NCBI GenBank assembly: GCA_028287185.1
Contig: JAQBQD010000039.1
Location: forward strand, 1 to 33,021
DNA from: Gemmatimonadota bacterium
GTDB lineage: Bacteria > Gemmatimonadota > Gemmatimonadetes > Longimicrobiales > Longimicrobiaceae
DNA length: 33,021 nt
Direction: 5' to 3'
Shown here: positions 1 to 10,786 of the stretch, piece after piece
Numbering within the stretch: position 1 is the first letter of the stretch
Layout of the letters: the number at the start of each line of letters is the position of its first letter
Position numbers and translations under genes: made by a program
Notes under the pieces: generated by a model
What the model was told of the DNA's origin: nothing
Database searches by the model: none
The model's input: the letters and a program-made list of their open reading frames with translations, nothing else

Positions 1-519
1 GGCGGCGGCGCGGCGCCAGCCGGCGGGAAGCCGCAGCGGGTCCCGCAACGGCGGGCGCGCGTGCATCGTGGCCACCGCCGCCCACTGCCCGTCCCCCCCG
101 CGCCGCCAGAAGGTGACGTAGCTTCCGAACCGCGTCTCCGGCGCCCCGTCCGCCCCCGCGACCACCACGTGCGACACGCCCGTCGTGTATCCCGACGCGC
201 CGTCGCCCGAGACGGCGGAGCGCAGGGCCTGCCAGCGGAGCACGGTGCCTGCCGTCGCCGGCTGCGCGGCGAGGAACGCGCGGATGGCGGCGCGCCCACG
301 CACGGCATCGGCGCCCGGGTGCAGGTACACCGCGTCCTCCGCCAGCATGGAGGTGAAGCCCGTCGGCAGCCCGCCGCGAGCCGTGGTGTCCGACCACCGC
401 GCGTCCGCGCGCAGCAGCGACTCCTGCGCGGCGGCGCGCGGGTCCGGCGTGGGCGACTGGGCGTGCAGGGGGACGGAGGCGAGGACGGCGAGGAAGGCGG
501 CGGCGAAGGCTCGGCGCAT
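1..519 (-). CDS. Secreted SnoaL/DUF4440-like protein (3' end outside window)
   Basis: The reading frame runs from an ATG at 519 to the window edge without a stop (173 codons). It is therefore partial at the C-terminus. Residues 1-21 form a signal peptide (MRRAFAAAFLAVLASVPLHA, then Q). The mature part starts with a helix bearing an ARWSDTT-like segment, then TSMLAEDAVYLHPGADAVRG and a GRAAIRAFLA helix. Strands ending in GSYVTFWRR and WAAVATMHARP follow. This order matches the NTF2-like SnoaL/DUF4440 fold, a small cone that binds ligands or acts as an enzyme. No specific substrate can be read from the sequence. A GGAG lies about 8 nt before the ATG. It is oriented like the kinase gene upstream but is separated from it by 150 nt, so it may be a separate unit. 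The family call is by pattern, not alignment. Confidence 0.75.
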   Translation of the reverse strand, partial: MRRAFAAAFLAVLASVPLHAQSPTPDPRAAAQESLLRADARWSDTTARGGLPTGFTSMLAEDAVYLHPGADAVRGRAAIRAFLAAQPATAGTVLRWQALRSAVSGDGASGYTTGVSHVVVAGADGAPETRFGSYVTFWRRGGDGQWAAVATMHARPPLRDPLRLPAGWRRAAA

Positions 520-669
520 CGGGATCTCCGGTCGGGCGGGCGTGTGGAAGGCGCGTGCGGCTCGGTCGCGGTACAACGGCCGGTGGTGCCGCGGTCTGAC
601 GGTGGAGACGTCAGGGATCGGTGGAGTGCGGGCGAGCCGCGGTCCCGCCGCGCTTTCCGCAATCCGGCC

Positions 670-1674
670 CTATCGCCGCGCCGTCACCTCCGCCGCGCCC
701 GCCGCCGGCGCGGCTCCCCTCGCCCCCTCCCCATCCTCCGCCGGCGCCGGTTCCGCCGGCCCTGCCGCCGCCGCCCGCGCGAACCCCAGCGCCCCGGCCA
801 CGGCATCGGCCACCGGCGGGCGCACGGCGAACGCCCGCGGCTCCGCCTCCAGCGCCTCGCCCACCAGCCGCGCGTACAGCGGCGAACGGAGCACGCCGCC
901 GTGGAAGACCACGGGCACCGGCGCGCTCCACGCCCCCAGCCGCTCCGCGAGGGCGGCCCCGTGGCGGGCCAGCTCGCGCGCCTGTGCCGCCACCAGCGCG
1001 AGCGCCGTCGCATCCCCCTGCTCGGCGCACGCCAGCACGGCGCGGGCGAGCGCGGCCACGGCGGCCTTCTCGGCGCGGCCGGCCCAGGGAGGGATGCCGC
1101 GCACGTCGTCGATGCCCATCTCGCGCATCAGCGCGTCGCGGAGCGCCGTCGGCGGGCCGCGGCCGTCCTCCGCGCGGAGCGCCGCCGCCAGCCCCGCGCG
1201 GCCGATGGCGAAGCCGCTGCCCTCGTCGCCCACCACCATCCCCCATCCCCCGCAGCGCTCCACCCGCCCGTCCGCCGCGCGGCCGTAGGCAACCGAGCCG
1301 GTGCCCGCCACCAGCAGCACCCCGGGGCCGCCCCCCAGCGCCCCCTCCAGCGCGATCTCGCCGTCCGTCATCACGCGCACGGTGTCCGCCGCCGCCAGCC
1401 GCACCAGCGCGCCGCGCACCGCCTCGCGCTCCACGGGGTTCCCCACGCCGGCCAGGCCGGCGACCAGCACAGAGGGCGCGTGCCGCAGGCCGGCGTCCGC
1501 GCGGGCGCCCTGCACCAGGCCGGCCACCACGCGGGCCGCCGCCTCGGGGTCGCGGGGATCGACCAGCCCGGGGGGGCCCTCGCGGCGGGCCAGCACGCGG
1601 CCGTCCTCGCCCGCCAGCGCCACCGTCGTCCGGGTCCCGCCGCCGTCCGCGCCGGCGAAGTAGCGCGCCGTCAT
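670..1674 (-). CDS. BadF/BadG/BcrA/BcrD-family kinase, probably N-acetylglucosamine kinase
   Basis: This 334-residue protein belongs to the ASKHA ATPase fold. The phosphate-1 loop is GADGGGTRT (residues 8-16, with Asp10). A second loop, LVAGTGSVAYG, lies near residue 116, followed by GGWGMVVGDEGSGFAIG and a late adenosine-type motif, FHGGVLRSPLY. These features and the length fit the BadF/NAGK group, which includes eukaryotic and bacterial GlcNAc kinases that use ATP to make GlcNAc-6-phosphate in the cytoplasm. Its ATG lies within the last codons of the upstream NagB/PIG-L gene (ATGA overlap at 1671-1674), so the two are translationally coupled. That neighbour argues for an amino sugar as substrate; glucosamine or MurNAc are alternatives. 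The C-terminal ~30 residues are a low-complexity Ala/Pro/Gly/Glu tail. Family: confident. Substrate: inferred from context. Confidence 0.85.
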   Translation of the reverse strand: MTARYFAGADGGGTRTTVALAGEDGRVLARREGPPGLVDPRDPEAAARVVAGLVQGARADAGLRHAPSVLVAGLAGVGNPVEREAVRGALVRLAAADTVRVMTDGEIALEGALGGGPGVLLVAGTGSVAYGRAADGRVERCGGWGMVVGDEGSGFAIGRAGLAAALRAEDGRGPPTALRDALMREMGIDDVRGIPPWAGRAEKAAVAALARAVLACAEQGDATALALVAAQARELARHGAALAERLGAWSAPVPVVFHGGVLRSPLYARLVGEALEAEPRAFAVRPPVADAVAGALGFARAAAAGPAEPAPAEDGEGARGAAPAAGAAEVTARR

Positions 1675-3605
1675 GCCCGCGCCCGCGCCGGGTCCGTCGC
1701 CCGGCGGCCGCCGGGAATGCCGCCGCCCAGCGCGCTGGTGGGCACCGTCTCGGCCTCCAGCCGCTCGCCCGCGCGGCGCACGACGTAGGCCTCCATCGCG
1801 AAGTACTCCGGCAGCCCCAGCCGGTCCACGAAGCCGCTGGTGGCCGTGTTGCGGTCCTCCACCCGCTGCCAGAACTCGCGCTCGTCCTGGCCGGGAAACG
1901 GGGCTCGGTCCTTCTGGCTCTGGTGCTTGAAGATGGCCAGGATCTTCAGCCGCAGCTCCTCTTCGCTGAGCGGGACCAGCACGTCCGCCTCGTGCACGGG
2001 CCACTCCTGCCAGGCGCCGCGGTAGTACCACACCTCGGGCGCCGGGCCGGCGTACTCGGCCAGCGCGCGGTGGATGGCGTCCAGGCACATGCGGTGGGTG
2101 CCGTGCGGGTCCGACAGGTCGCCGGCCACGAAGATCAGCTCGGGCCCGCGCTCGTTCAGCAGGTCCAGGGTGATCTGCACGTCGCGGGGGCCGATGGGGT
2201 CCTTGCGCACCGAGCCCGTCTGGTAGAAGGGCAGGTTCAGGAAGCACGCCTGGTCGCGGCGCATGCCGAAGGTCTCGATGCCGCTCACCGCCTCGGCCTC
2301 GCGGATGCGGCGCTTGATGGTCTGCACCGGGGCGATGTCCACCTCGCCCGGGCGCTTGCGCTCCAGGAACCCCTCCACCTCGTCCGCCACCTGCCCGATG
2401 CGCTGGCCGTCCGCGTGGAAGTCGCGGTCGAAGCGGCGCATGAAGTCCAGGTAGCGCCGCACCTCGTGGTCGAAGACGGCGATGTTGCCGCTGGTCTGGT
2501 AGGCGACGGTGATCTCGTTGCCGTTCTGGTGCAGCTTGTTGAGGATGCCGCCCATGGAGATCACGTCGTCGTCCGGGTGCGGCGAGAAGACGATGATGCG
2601 CTTTCCCTCGGGCAGCTTGCTGCGGCCGCGGATCTTGCTGATCAGCGCGTTGAACACCTCGCCGTTCAGGGGCCCCGCGCTGCCGTGGCGGGCCAGGAGC
2701 GAGGAGAGGTGGTGCTCGCGGTAGTGGTCCGGGTCCAGCTTCAGGATGGACTTGCCCACCTTCTGGCTCAGCCAGATCACCGCCGCGATCTCCAGGTCGC
2801 GCGTCCAGCGCACCTCGCCCACCACCCAGGGCGTCCTGATGCGCGTCAGCTCCGCCGCCGCCGCCGGGTCCACGTAGAAGGTCGCGTCGCGGTGCGCCTG
2901 CAGGTACGTCGCGGCCACGTCGGGGTCGGGCTCCTCCTCCACCGACCGGCGGATGATGGCGGCCTTGTGCTCGCCCGTGGCGATCAGGGCGATCTCTCGC
3001 GCCTCCAGGATCGTCGCGATGCCCATGGTGATGGCCTCGGTCGGCACGTTGTCCTCGCCGAAGAAGTCCGCCGCCGCGTCGCGCCGCGTCACCGTGTCCA
3101 GCGCGATCAGCCGCGTGCGGCTCTCCGCGCCGGAGCCGGGCTCGTTGAAGCCGATGTGCCCCGTCTTGCCGATGCCCAGTATCTGGAAGTCGATCCCCCC
3201 CGCCTCCACGATCGCCGCCTCGTACGCCGCGCACGCCGCCTCCACCTGCTCGCGCGGGAGGTCGCCCGGGGGCACGTGCGCGTTCTCGGGGCGGATGTCG
3301 ATGTGGTCGAAGAGGTTCTCCCGCATGTACCGGTGGTAGCTGTGGATGCTGTCCCGGTCCATCGGGTAGTACTCGTCCAGGTTGAACGTCACCACCTCCG
3401 CGAAGCTCAGCCCGTCGTCGCGGTGCATGCGGATCAGCTCGCGGTAGATGCCGATGGGCGTGCTGCCCGTCGCCAGCCCCAGCACGGGCCGCCGCCCCTC
3501 GGCCAGCCGCGCGCGGATGATGCCGGCGATGCGCTCGGCGATGGTGCGGGCGATCAGGTCGTACTCCACGATCACGACGGGAACGCGCTCGCGGGTCTGT
3601 GCCAT
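1671..3605 (-). CDS. nagB: Glucosamine-6-phosphate deaminase (NagB) fused to PIG-L/LmbE-type deacetylase
   Basis: This 644-residue cytoplasmic protein has two enzyme domains. Residues ~1-270 are NagB, with LATGSTPIGIYREL (44-57), the conserved Asp77 in TFNLDEYY, and GIGKTGHIGFNEPGS (144-158) carrying His150 and Glu155. Residues ~330-620 are a PIG-L metal-dependent deacetylase, with SPHPDDD (341-347) and DPHGTH (499-504) as zinc ligands. NagB converts glucosamine-6-P to fructose-6-P and ammonia. PIG-L enzymes remove N-acetyl groups from GlcNAc compounds. One chain may therefore replace NagA plus NagB, which is inference. The Asp expected before Gly-His (E. coli Asp141) is Thr148 here. I chose the ATG at 3605 because AGGTGAGG lies 5-6 nt upstream; an in-frame GTG at 3614 overlaps that site. 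The 3' end overlaps the kinase gene by 4 bp. Similar fusions are known in Bacteroidota relatives. Confidence 0.93.
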   Translation of the reverse strand: MAQTRERVPVVIVEYDLIARTIAERIAGIIRARLAEGRRPVLGLATGSTPIGIYRELIRMHRDDGLSFAEVVTFNLDEYYPMDRDSIHSYHRYMRENLFDHIDIRPENAHVPPGDLPREQVEAACAAYEAAIVEAGGIDFQILGIGKTGHIGFNEPGSGAESRTRLIALDTVTRRDAAADFFGEDNVPTEAITMGIATILEAREIALIATGEHKAAIIRRSVEEEPDPDVAATYLQAHRDATFYVDPAAAAELTRIRTPWVVGEVRWTRDLEIAAVIWLSQKVGKSILKLDPDHYREHHLSSLLARHGSAGPLNGEVFNALISKIRGRSKLPEGKRIIVFSPHPDDDVISMGGILNKLHQNGNEITVAYQTSGNIAVFDHEVRRYLDFMRRFDRDFHADGQRIGQVADEVEGFLERKRPGEVDIAPVQTIKRRIREAEAVSGIETFGMRRDQACFLNLPFYQTGSVRKDPIGPRDVQITLDLLNERGPELIFVAGDLSDPHGTHRMCLDAIHRALAEYAGPAPEVWYYRGAWQEWPVHEADVLVPLSEEELRLKILAIFKHQSQKDRAPFPGQDEREFWQRVEDRNTATSGFVDRLGLPEYFAMEAYVVRRAGERLEAETVPTSALGGGIPGGRRATDPARARA

Positions 3606-4049
3606 GGGCCTCACCTGGGTGCTCGGCTCCGGAAAATCGAGAGCCCGCCAAGCTGCACGCTTCGGACCATCCGCCGCGCCCTCCGTTCGGGCGAGCCTTC
3701 CTTATATACTTCCGTCCGGCGTTGACAGCAGATAGGTAAACGAGAAGCGTCTTGTGCTCTTTGTGCTCACTGCAGTTGGCTGGCCGAGCCGCCGGCCGGT
3801 GCAAGTCCGTTGCAGTTCATACCCGTGGTTGTGTCTTCCTTGTGAATGGACTGTTCCGATACGCTTGCGACCACAAGTGGCGGTCCAGTTGCTGAACCAG
3901 TAATCTACCTGGCGTGGCGCCGCCGTTCTCGCGATAGACTGGTCAGGATCGCGCAGCGGTTCGCAAGTGAACCCGGGCGTGCGGTCTCTGTGAATGGCTC
4001 GGCGATTTCCACTGGAATCTCATCAGAATGGCAACGAACCGGAGCTTTG
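3606..4049. other. Divergent intergenic region between nagB and hsdM
   Basis: This 444-bp stretch is visibly more A/T-rich than its left flank and must hold the promoters of both flanking transcripts. On the minus strand a TATATA (3708-3703) about 100 nt before the nagB start could be a -10 element; no convincing -35 accompanies it. The left copy of the island-flanking 17-bp repeat overlaps it. The plus-strand frame is open upstream of hsdM to 3846, but that extension looks non-coding. I see no RNA gene or extra reading frame I would defend. Confidence 0.5.
3703..3719 (+). repeat. Left copy of 17-bp direct repeat flanking the R-M block
   Basis: The sequence TATATACTTCCGTCCGG matches 16 of 17 bases of TAAATACTTCCGTCCGG at 11175-11191, in the same orientation. 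The two copies bracket the type I R-M operon. They could be a target or attachment duplication from island insertion. Alternatively, the element could be a shared minus-strand promoter motif, since TATATA or TATTTA reads as a -10 on the other strand. Confidence 0.45.
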
Positions 4050-5739
4050 ATGGCGAACAACGATGCCGTGACGCGTGACTTGGACTACGCCGACGTGCTC
4101 TGGAAGGCCGCTGATTCCCTCCGTGGGCAGGTCGATGCCGCGGAGTACAAGCACGTGGTCCTGGGCCTGCTCTTCCTGAAGTACATCTCCGACAGCTTCG
4201 AAAGCCGTCGCGACGACCTGCGGGCCGAGCTGACGGAAGTCGGCATCAAGGACGAACCGCTCGACCGCCTGCTCGAATCCCGTGACGAGTACATTGCTGA
4301 GCGAGTCTTCTGGGTGCCACCCGAAGCACGGTGGATGAACATCCAGAATCAGGCGACGCGCCCCGACATCGCCACGCTGATCGACGACGCGATTCTCGCC
4401 GTAGAGCGCGACAACCCCGGCCTCAAGGGCAAGCTTCCCCGCGACTACGCCCGCCGCGGCATCGAGCCGGTCAAGCTCAAGGCCCTGATCGACCTCATCG
4501 CCGGCATTGGCTTCAAGGGCAGTCGTGACAGGGCCCGCGACATGCTCGGCCGGGTGTACGAGTACTTCCTCGGCAAGTTCGCCGCTGCCGAGGGGAAGCT
4601 GGGTGGCGAGTTCTATACGCCGCGCAGCGTCGTGCGCGTGCTGGTGGAGATGCTGGAACCGTACGACGGCCGCATCTACGATCCCGCCTGCGGCAGCGGA
4701 GGCATGTTCGTCCAGTCGGAGAAGTTCGTCGAGGCGCACGGCGGCCAGCGCACCGACGTCTCCATCTTCGGGCAGGAGAGCAACCCGACGACGTGGCGAC
4801 TCGCTCACATGAACCTGGCCATCCACGGCATCGAGGCCAGGCTAGGCGAGCAGCCGGCCGATACGTTCCTCCGCGACCAGCACCCCGACCTCAAGGCCGA
4901 CTTCGTCCTTGCGAACCCGCCCTTCAACGTGAGCGACTGGTCTGGCCAGCTTCTCCGGGGCGACAAGCGCTGGGCCTACGGCGACCCGCCCGTCGGCAAC
5001 GCCAACTACGCCTGGATCCAGCATTTCATCCATCATCTCGCCCCGCCCAACGGCCGGGGCGGCGGCGTGGCCGGCTTCGTCATGGCCAACGGCAGTCTAT
5101 CGAGCAACACCGGCGGCGAGGGAGAGATCCGCCGCAGGATCATTGAGGCCGACCTCGTCGACTGCATCGTCGCCCTGCCTGCGCAGCTCTTCTTCACCAC
5201 CGGCATTCCCGTCTGCCTCTGGTTCCTCACCCGCGACAAGACCGGCCGCAACATCCGCCGTGGCACGCCGAACCGGCCCGGTGGGCGTAAGGGTGAGACG
5301 CTTTTCATCGACGCCCGCAAGCTCGGCACGATGCAGACCCGCGTGCTCCGCGTGCTTACCGGCACCGAAGAGGCCGAATGCGTGCCCGGCACGGGCGACC
5401 CGCTGCCGGCCTCCGACGTCGGCCGGATCGTGTACGCGTACCGCCGTTGGCGCGGTGAGCCCGCCCCGGACTGGTGGAACGAAGAGGAGCACGATCCCTG
5501 GGCCTTCACGCCGACGCCCGGGTTCGCCAAACCGGCCACGATCGAAGAGATTGCCAAGCACGGCCACGTCCTCACCCCCGGCCGCTACGTGGGCGCGGAA
5601 GAGCAGGTCGACGCCGCCGAACCCTTCGCTGAGACGTACTCGCGACTGGTGGCGGAGTTGGAGCAGCATTTAACGGAGGGGGAACAGCTGACAGCTTTAG
5701 TCCGTGTGAAACTCGCAAGTCTCGTCGGCGAGGTCGACG

Positions 5740-5747
<8 letters not shown>
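4050..5747 (+). CDS. hsdM: Type I restriction-modification methyltransferase subunit HsdM
   Basis: This 565-residue N6-adenine methyltransferase subunit pairs with HsdS (M2S1) and uses S-adenosylmethionine. Residues ~1-150 are the helical HsdM N-terminal domain (DYADVLWKAADSLRGQV, then VVLGLLFLKYISDSFE). The catalytic domain follows with GGEFYTPRSVV (185-195), the AdoMet motif DPACGSGGMF (211-220) and the catalytic NPPF (289-292) followed by NVSDW. The C-terminal helices contact HsdS. I chose the ATG at 4050 because GGAG precedes it by 5 nt and the family's usual N-terminus starts there. The frame is open back to 3846, but the extra residues resemble nothing in the family. The gene overlaps hsdS by 8 bp (ATGACTGA). 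All motifs are intact, so it should be active. Confidence 0.96.
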
Positions 5748-7049
<1,302 letters not shown>

Positions 7050-7050
<1 letters not shown>

Positions 7051-7691
7051 TGCGCCAGCTAAAGCTTTGGGCGTATGGACCCTTTGAAATCTTGTTGCAT
7101 GCCGAGCTGCACTACCGGGTTGGTGAAGACTTTGACCGTCGCATCGCCATGATCGGCTTCGACAACGCGATCGAGGTAGCGATCACGACTTACCTTGGCC
7201 TCCACCCCATGCAGCGCGGGAATAGGCCGTACCCGAATGCGGACGTGGCGCGGTGGCTGAACAACTACCACACGAAGGTCGGCTTCTTCTTCGAGGAGTG
7301 CGTCAATCGTCAGGTCACGGCGGTTGGTCAGCAGGACGAGATTGTGTGGTATCATGAGGTGCGCAACAACCAATACCACGTCGGTGGCGCAACCGTCCCG
7401 CAGAAGCGTGAACTAGATGGCGTGCGAGCGGCTGCCTTGGAGGTATTCGCCGTTCTGTTCGAGGTGGCCGATGCAGAAGCTCAGTTGGACGCGCATCTCT
7501 CAGCGATGCAGCAGGCACCGCAACCCAGAACCGCCGAAGGAGATCGGCTGATAGACAACGAGTACGGCCTGGTCGACCTCTGCGGGCAGCCGGAATACTC
7601 CAGTGAGTTGCTCTATGCTCTCGACCCCAACCGCTACCACGACACCATCCAGAATCTAGGAAGTGGCGCCGAAACGGAGGACCCCTCGTGA
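7050..7691 (+). CDS. HEPN-motif protein embedded in the type I R-M operon (putative RNase)
   Basis: This 213-residue, apparently mostly helical protein lies between hsdS and hsdR. Its start overlaps the hsdS stop (TAATG) and its stop overlaps the hsdR GTG (GTGA), so all four genes are translationally coupled. GGAGGTG lies about 8-10 nt upstream. Early helices carry LLHAELHYR (15-23) and SFDNAIEV-like FDNAIEVAITTYL (37-49), then YPNADVARWLNNYHTKVGFF. The key motif is HEVRNNQYH, residues 102-110. R105-N106-x3-H110 is the canonical R-polar-x3-H signature of HEPN endoribonucleases. Residues ~150-213 are a less regular tail. HEPN RNases in toxin, Abi and PrrC/RloC systems cut tRNA or other RNA. 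Whether this one does so, and whether the Hsd complex restrains it, is inference. A non-catalytic HEPN binding role is possible. Confidence 0.75.
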
Positions 7692-10600
7692 GTGGTGCTC
7701 TCACAGAAAGGGTTGTCGAGGAGTTCGCGATCGACGCTCTCGCTGCCTCCGGCTCGGAGGTGCGTCAAGGTGCCGAGTTGGCGGAGGCTGGACTGAGCCT
7801 TACCGGCGGACTGGTGAGCACCCTGGTACGGGATGTACTCCAGCGACTCAATCCCCAGCTTTCGCACGACGAACGGGAGCAGGTTCTACGAGTCCTCTGC
7901 CGGCCGCCCTATCCGTCGCTTGTCGAGAACAACCGCTGGTTCCACCGCCTGCTCACGGACGGCGTGCCGGTCGAGTACAAGGACGCCGGGACGGGCGAGA
8001 CCCGCGGCGGCCGCGCTCGGCTGATTGACTTCGAGAACCCCGCCAGCAACGACTTTCTCGTTGTCCGGCAGCTCACGGTCGCCGGCGCGAACGGGAAGAC
8101 GATCCGGCCGGACCTCGTTCTGTACGTCAACGGCCTTCCGCTGGTCGTGATCGAGCTGAAGGACCCGGCCAACACCGCGGCCGACCTCAACGTCGCGATC
8201 GACCAGCTCGCGCGGTACAAGGCGATCGCGCCCGACCTGTTCGTTCCGAACCTGCTATTGGTCGCCAGCGACGGGCTGCTAACGCGGGTGGGGAGCATCA
8301 CCAGCGGGCGGCAGCGCTTCACCCCCTGGCGGCCGGCGGCGGGCGGCGAGCCGACGCTGGAGGCGCTCATCCGCGAGCTGCTCAACCCCGCGGCCCTGCT
8401 CGACTACCTGCGATCGTGCGTGGCGTTCGAGGAAGACGAGCGCGGGAACATCGTCAAGAAGGTCGCGGGCTACCACCAGTTCCGCGCGGTGCGTAAGACG
8501 CGGGCGAGCGTCATCGGGGCGATCAGGACGCCGGACCGCAAGGACGACGAGGCCGCGGGCAAGGGTGGCGTGGTGTGGCACACGCAGGGCAGCGGCAAGA
8601 GCCTGACGATGCTGATGCTCGCCGGCACGCTCGTGCGCGCGGTGGAGATGGCCAATCCGACAATCGTGATCGTCACGGACCGCAACGACCTGGACGACCA
8701 GCTGTTCGAAACCTTCGCGATGGGTCGGGCGCTGCTCCGGCAGGACCCCGTGCAGGCCGACAGCCGCGAGCACCTGCGGCTGTTGCTCGACCGGGCGACG
8801 GGCGGCGTCGTTTTCACGACGATCCACAAGTTCACCGAGGCGCACGGCACCATCAGCGAACGGTCGAACGTCGTCGTGATGGCCGACGAGGCGCACCGCA
8901 GCCAGTACGGTTTCGTCGAAGGCGGCGCGCGGTGGATGCGCGAAGCGCTGCCGAACGCGACGTTCGTCGGCTTCACCGGCACGCCGCTGACCGCGGGCGA
9001 CAGGGTCACGCGGCACGTCTTCGGCGACTACGCCGACGTGTACGACATCCGCCAGTCGGTCGCCGACGGCGCGACGGTGCCGATCTACTACGAGCCGCGA
9101 ATCGTCAAGCTGACGATCGACGAGGCAGGCGCGAACGCGGCCGAGGCGGAGATTGCGGAATACGCCACCCGCGACGAGGACGGGCGCGAAACGCCGGAGA
9201 ACATCCGCATCCCCTTGGAGGAGCTGTACGGCGCCCCCGAGCGGCTGGAGCGGGTGGCGAAGTTCGTCGTCGAGCACTGGGAAGCGCGCCGCGCCGCGAT
9301 GGAAGGGAAGGCGATGATCGTGACAATGAGTCGCGACATCGCCGCCCGGCTGTACGGCGAGATCCGCAAGCTCCGTCCGGAGTGGCACGACGACGACGAC
9401 GCGAGGGGCACGATGAAGGTCGTGATGACCGGCGGGCCGGACGACCCCGAGCACATCGCCCGGCATGTGCGGAGCAAGGCGCAGCGGAAGGCGTTGGCGG
9501 ACCGGTTCAAGGATCCCGCGGAGGACTTCCGGCTGGCGATCGTGGTAGACATGTGGCTGACGGGCTTCGACGTGCCCAGCGCGCACACGATGTACCTGGA
9601 TAAGCCGCTGGCCGGGCACAACCTGATGCAGGCGATCGCCCGCGTGAACCGCGTCTATGGCGAGAAGCCGGGCGGGCTGGTGGTCGACCTGATCGGCCTG
9701 GCCGACCCGCTGGCGGACGCGCTGGCGACGTACGCAAACGCGACGGGCGACGCGGACAAGCCGGTCAAGGAGCTTCAGGACGAGGCGATCCCGGCGATGC
9801 GTTCGGCGTACGAGCAGCTGCGATCGTTCTTCCACGGGTGCGACTACGCTGCGGCGCTGGACGCCGAGCCGGAAAACGTGCTGCGGGTCTACCTGCGCGC
9901 GATCGACTACGTGCTGGCCGCGGAGCACAACGTCGGGGACGAGACGGGCTGGCAGCGGTTCCGCGGGATGGTCAAGCGGCTGGCAATGGCCTTCGCCCTG
10001 GCGGCGCCGCGGGAAGAGACGCGGGAGATCGCGCCGCACCTCGCGTTCTTCCAGCGCGTGGCGGCGATGGTCCGCAAGCGGCTGGCCGACGAGGCGGAGC
10101 CGACGCCGGGTGCGAGCGGCGCCGAACCTGGATCGCGGGACATCGACGCGGCCGTCCGGCAGGTCATCGGCGGCGCGGTGGCGGCGGGCGACGTCATCGA
10201 CCTGTTCGCCGCCGCCGGCCTCGATGCGGCGCGGCTGGACATCCTCAGCGACGCGTTCTTGGAGCGCGTCTCGGCGCTGGAGCAGAAGAACCTGGCGCTG
10301 GAGATACTGCGGAAGCTGCTCACCGACCAGATCAAGATCAGCGAGCGAACCAATCTCATGCAGGCGCGGAAGTTCCGCGAGGCTTTAGAAAACGCTTTGC
10401 TTGGCTACACGAACAAGCAGATCACCACAGCCCAGATGATCGCCCAGCTCCTGGAGCTAGCGAAGTGGGTCCGTGAAGCGAAGCAGCATGGAGAGGAGCT
10501 CGGCCTCAGCGACCAGGAGACGGCGTTCTATGACGCGTTGGCGGAAAATGGGTCGGCCAAGGAGGTGATGAAGTCCGACCAGCTCCGGCTGATGGCCCGC

Positions 10601-10786
10601 AAGCTGGCCGAGATGGTCAAGGGCATGCCCAAGCTGGACTGGGCGGAGCGGGAGAGCGTGCGGGCAGACCTGCGGCGCAAGGTCCGTAGACTGCTGGCGA
10701 TGTACGGGTACCCACCAGACCTCTCGGAAGACGCAACCCAGCTCGTTCTGAAACAGGCGGAGCTGTCGACTGAGAATGGCGTGTGA
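7688..10786 (+). CDS. hsdR: Type I restriction endonuclease subunit HsdR
   Basis: This 1032-residue motor and nuclease subunit translocates and cuts DNA lacking the host methylation. The N-terminal nuclease domain shows PD (141-142) and IELK (155-158), the PD-(D/E)xK core. The two RecA-like motor domains follow, with TQGSGKS (299-305, Walker A), DEAH (400-403), FTGTP (429-433) and a late AIARVNRVYG (motif VI). A helical C-terminal region, probably for assembly with HsdM/HsdS, completes it. It starts at GTG 7688, supported by GGAGG 7 nt upstream and by overlap with the HEPN gene stop. Length and motif order are normal and nothing is disrupted, so an active enzyme is expected. No clear hairpin terminator follows the stop. 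Confidence 0.96.
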   Translation: MSGALTERVVEEFAIDALAASGSEVRQGAELAEAGLSLTGGLVSTLVRDVLQRLNPQLSHDEREQVLRVLCRPPYPSLVENNRWFHRLLTDGVPVEYKDAGTGETRGGRARLIDFENPASNDFLVVRQLTVAGANGKTIRPDLVLYVNGLPLVVIELKDPANTAADLNVAIDQLARYKAIAPDLFVPNLLLVASDGLLTRVGSITSGRQRFTPWRPAAGGEPTLEALIRELLNPAALLDYLRSCVAFEEDERGNIVKKVAGYHQFRAVRKTRASVIGAIRTPDRKDDEAAGKGGVVWHTQGSGKSLTMLMLAGTLVRAVEMANPTIVIVTDRNDLDDQLFETFAMGRALLRQDPVQADSREHLRLLLDRATGGVVFTTIHKFTEAHGTISERSNVVVMADEAHRSQYGFVEGGARWMREALPNATFVGFTGTPLTAGDRVTRHVFGDYADVYDIRQSVADGATVPIYYEPRIVKLTIDEAGANAAEAEIAEYATRDEDGRETPENIRIPLEELYGAPERLERVAKFVVEHWEARRAAMEGKAMIVTMSRDIAARLYGEIRKLRPEWHDDDDARGTMKVVMTGGPDDPEHIARHVRSKAQRKALADRFKDPAEDFRLAIVVDMWLTGFDVPSAHTMYLDKPLAGHNLMQAIARVNRVYGEKPGGLVVDLIGLADPLADALATYANATGDADKPVKELQDEAIPAMRSAYEQLRSFFHGCDYAAALDAEPENVLRVYLRAIDYVLAAEHNVGDETGWQRFRGMVKRLAMAFALAAPREETREIAPHLAFFQRVAAMVRKRLADEAEPTPGASGAEPGSRDIDAAVRQVIGGAVAAGDVIDLFAAAGLDAARLDILSDAFLERVSALEQKNLALEILRKLLTDQIKISERTNLMQARKFREALENALLGYTNKQITTAQMIAQLLELAKWVREAKQHGEELGLSDQETAFYDALAENGSAKEVMKSDQLRLMARKLAEMVKGMPKLDWAERESVRADLRRKVRRLLAMYGYPPDLSEDATQLVLKQAELSTENGV

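Noticed and set aside
621..3725. Very long plus-strand open frame (over 1000 codons) across the nagB and kinase genes
   Set aside because: It is antisense to two clear enzymes, is dominated by Pro/Arg/Ala from GC-rich codons, and shows no domain. It is a shadow of the real genes.
3722..3727. TTGACA as a -35 box for the hsd operon
   Set aside because: No -10-like hexamer lies 16-19 nt downstream, so the match alone does not support a promoter.
3846..4049. In-frame N-terminal extension of HsdM (68 codons)
   Set aside because: The ATG at 4050 has a good ribosome site and matches the usual HsdM N-terminus. The upstream residues have no family resemblance.
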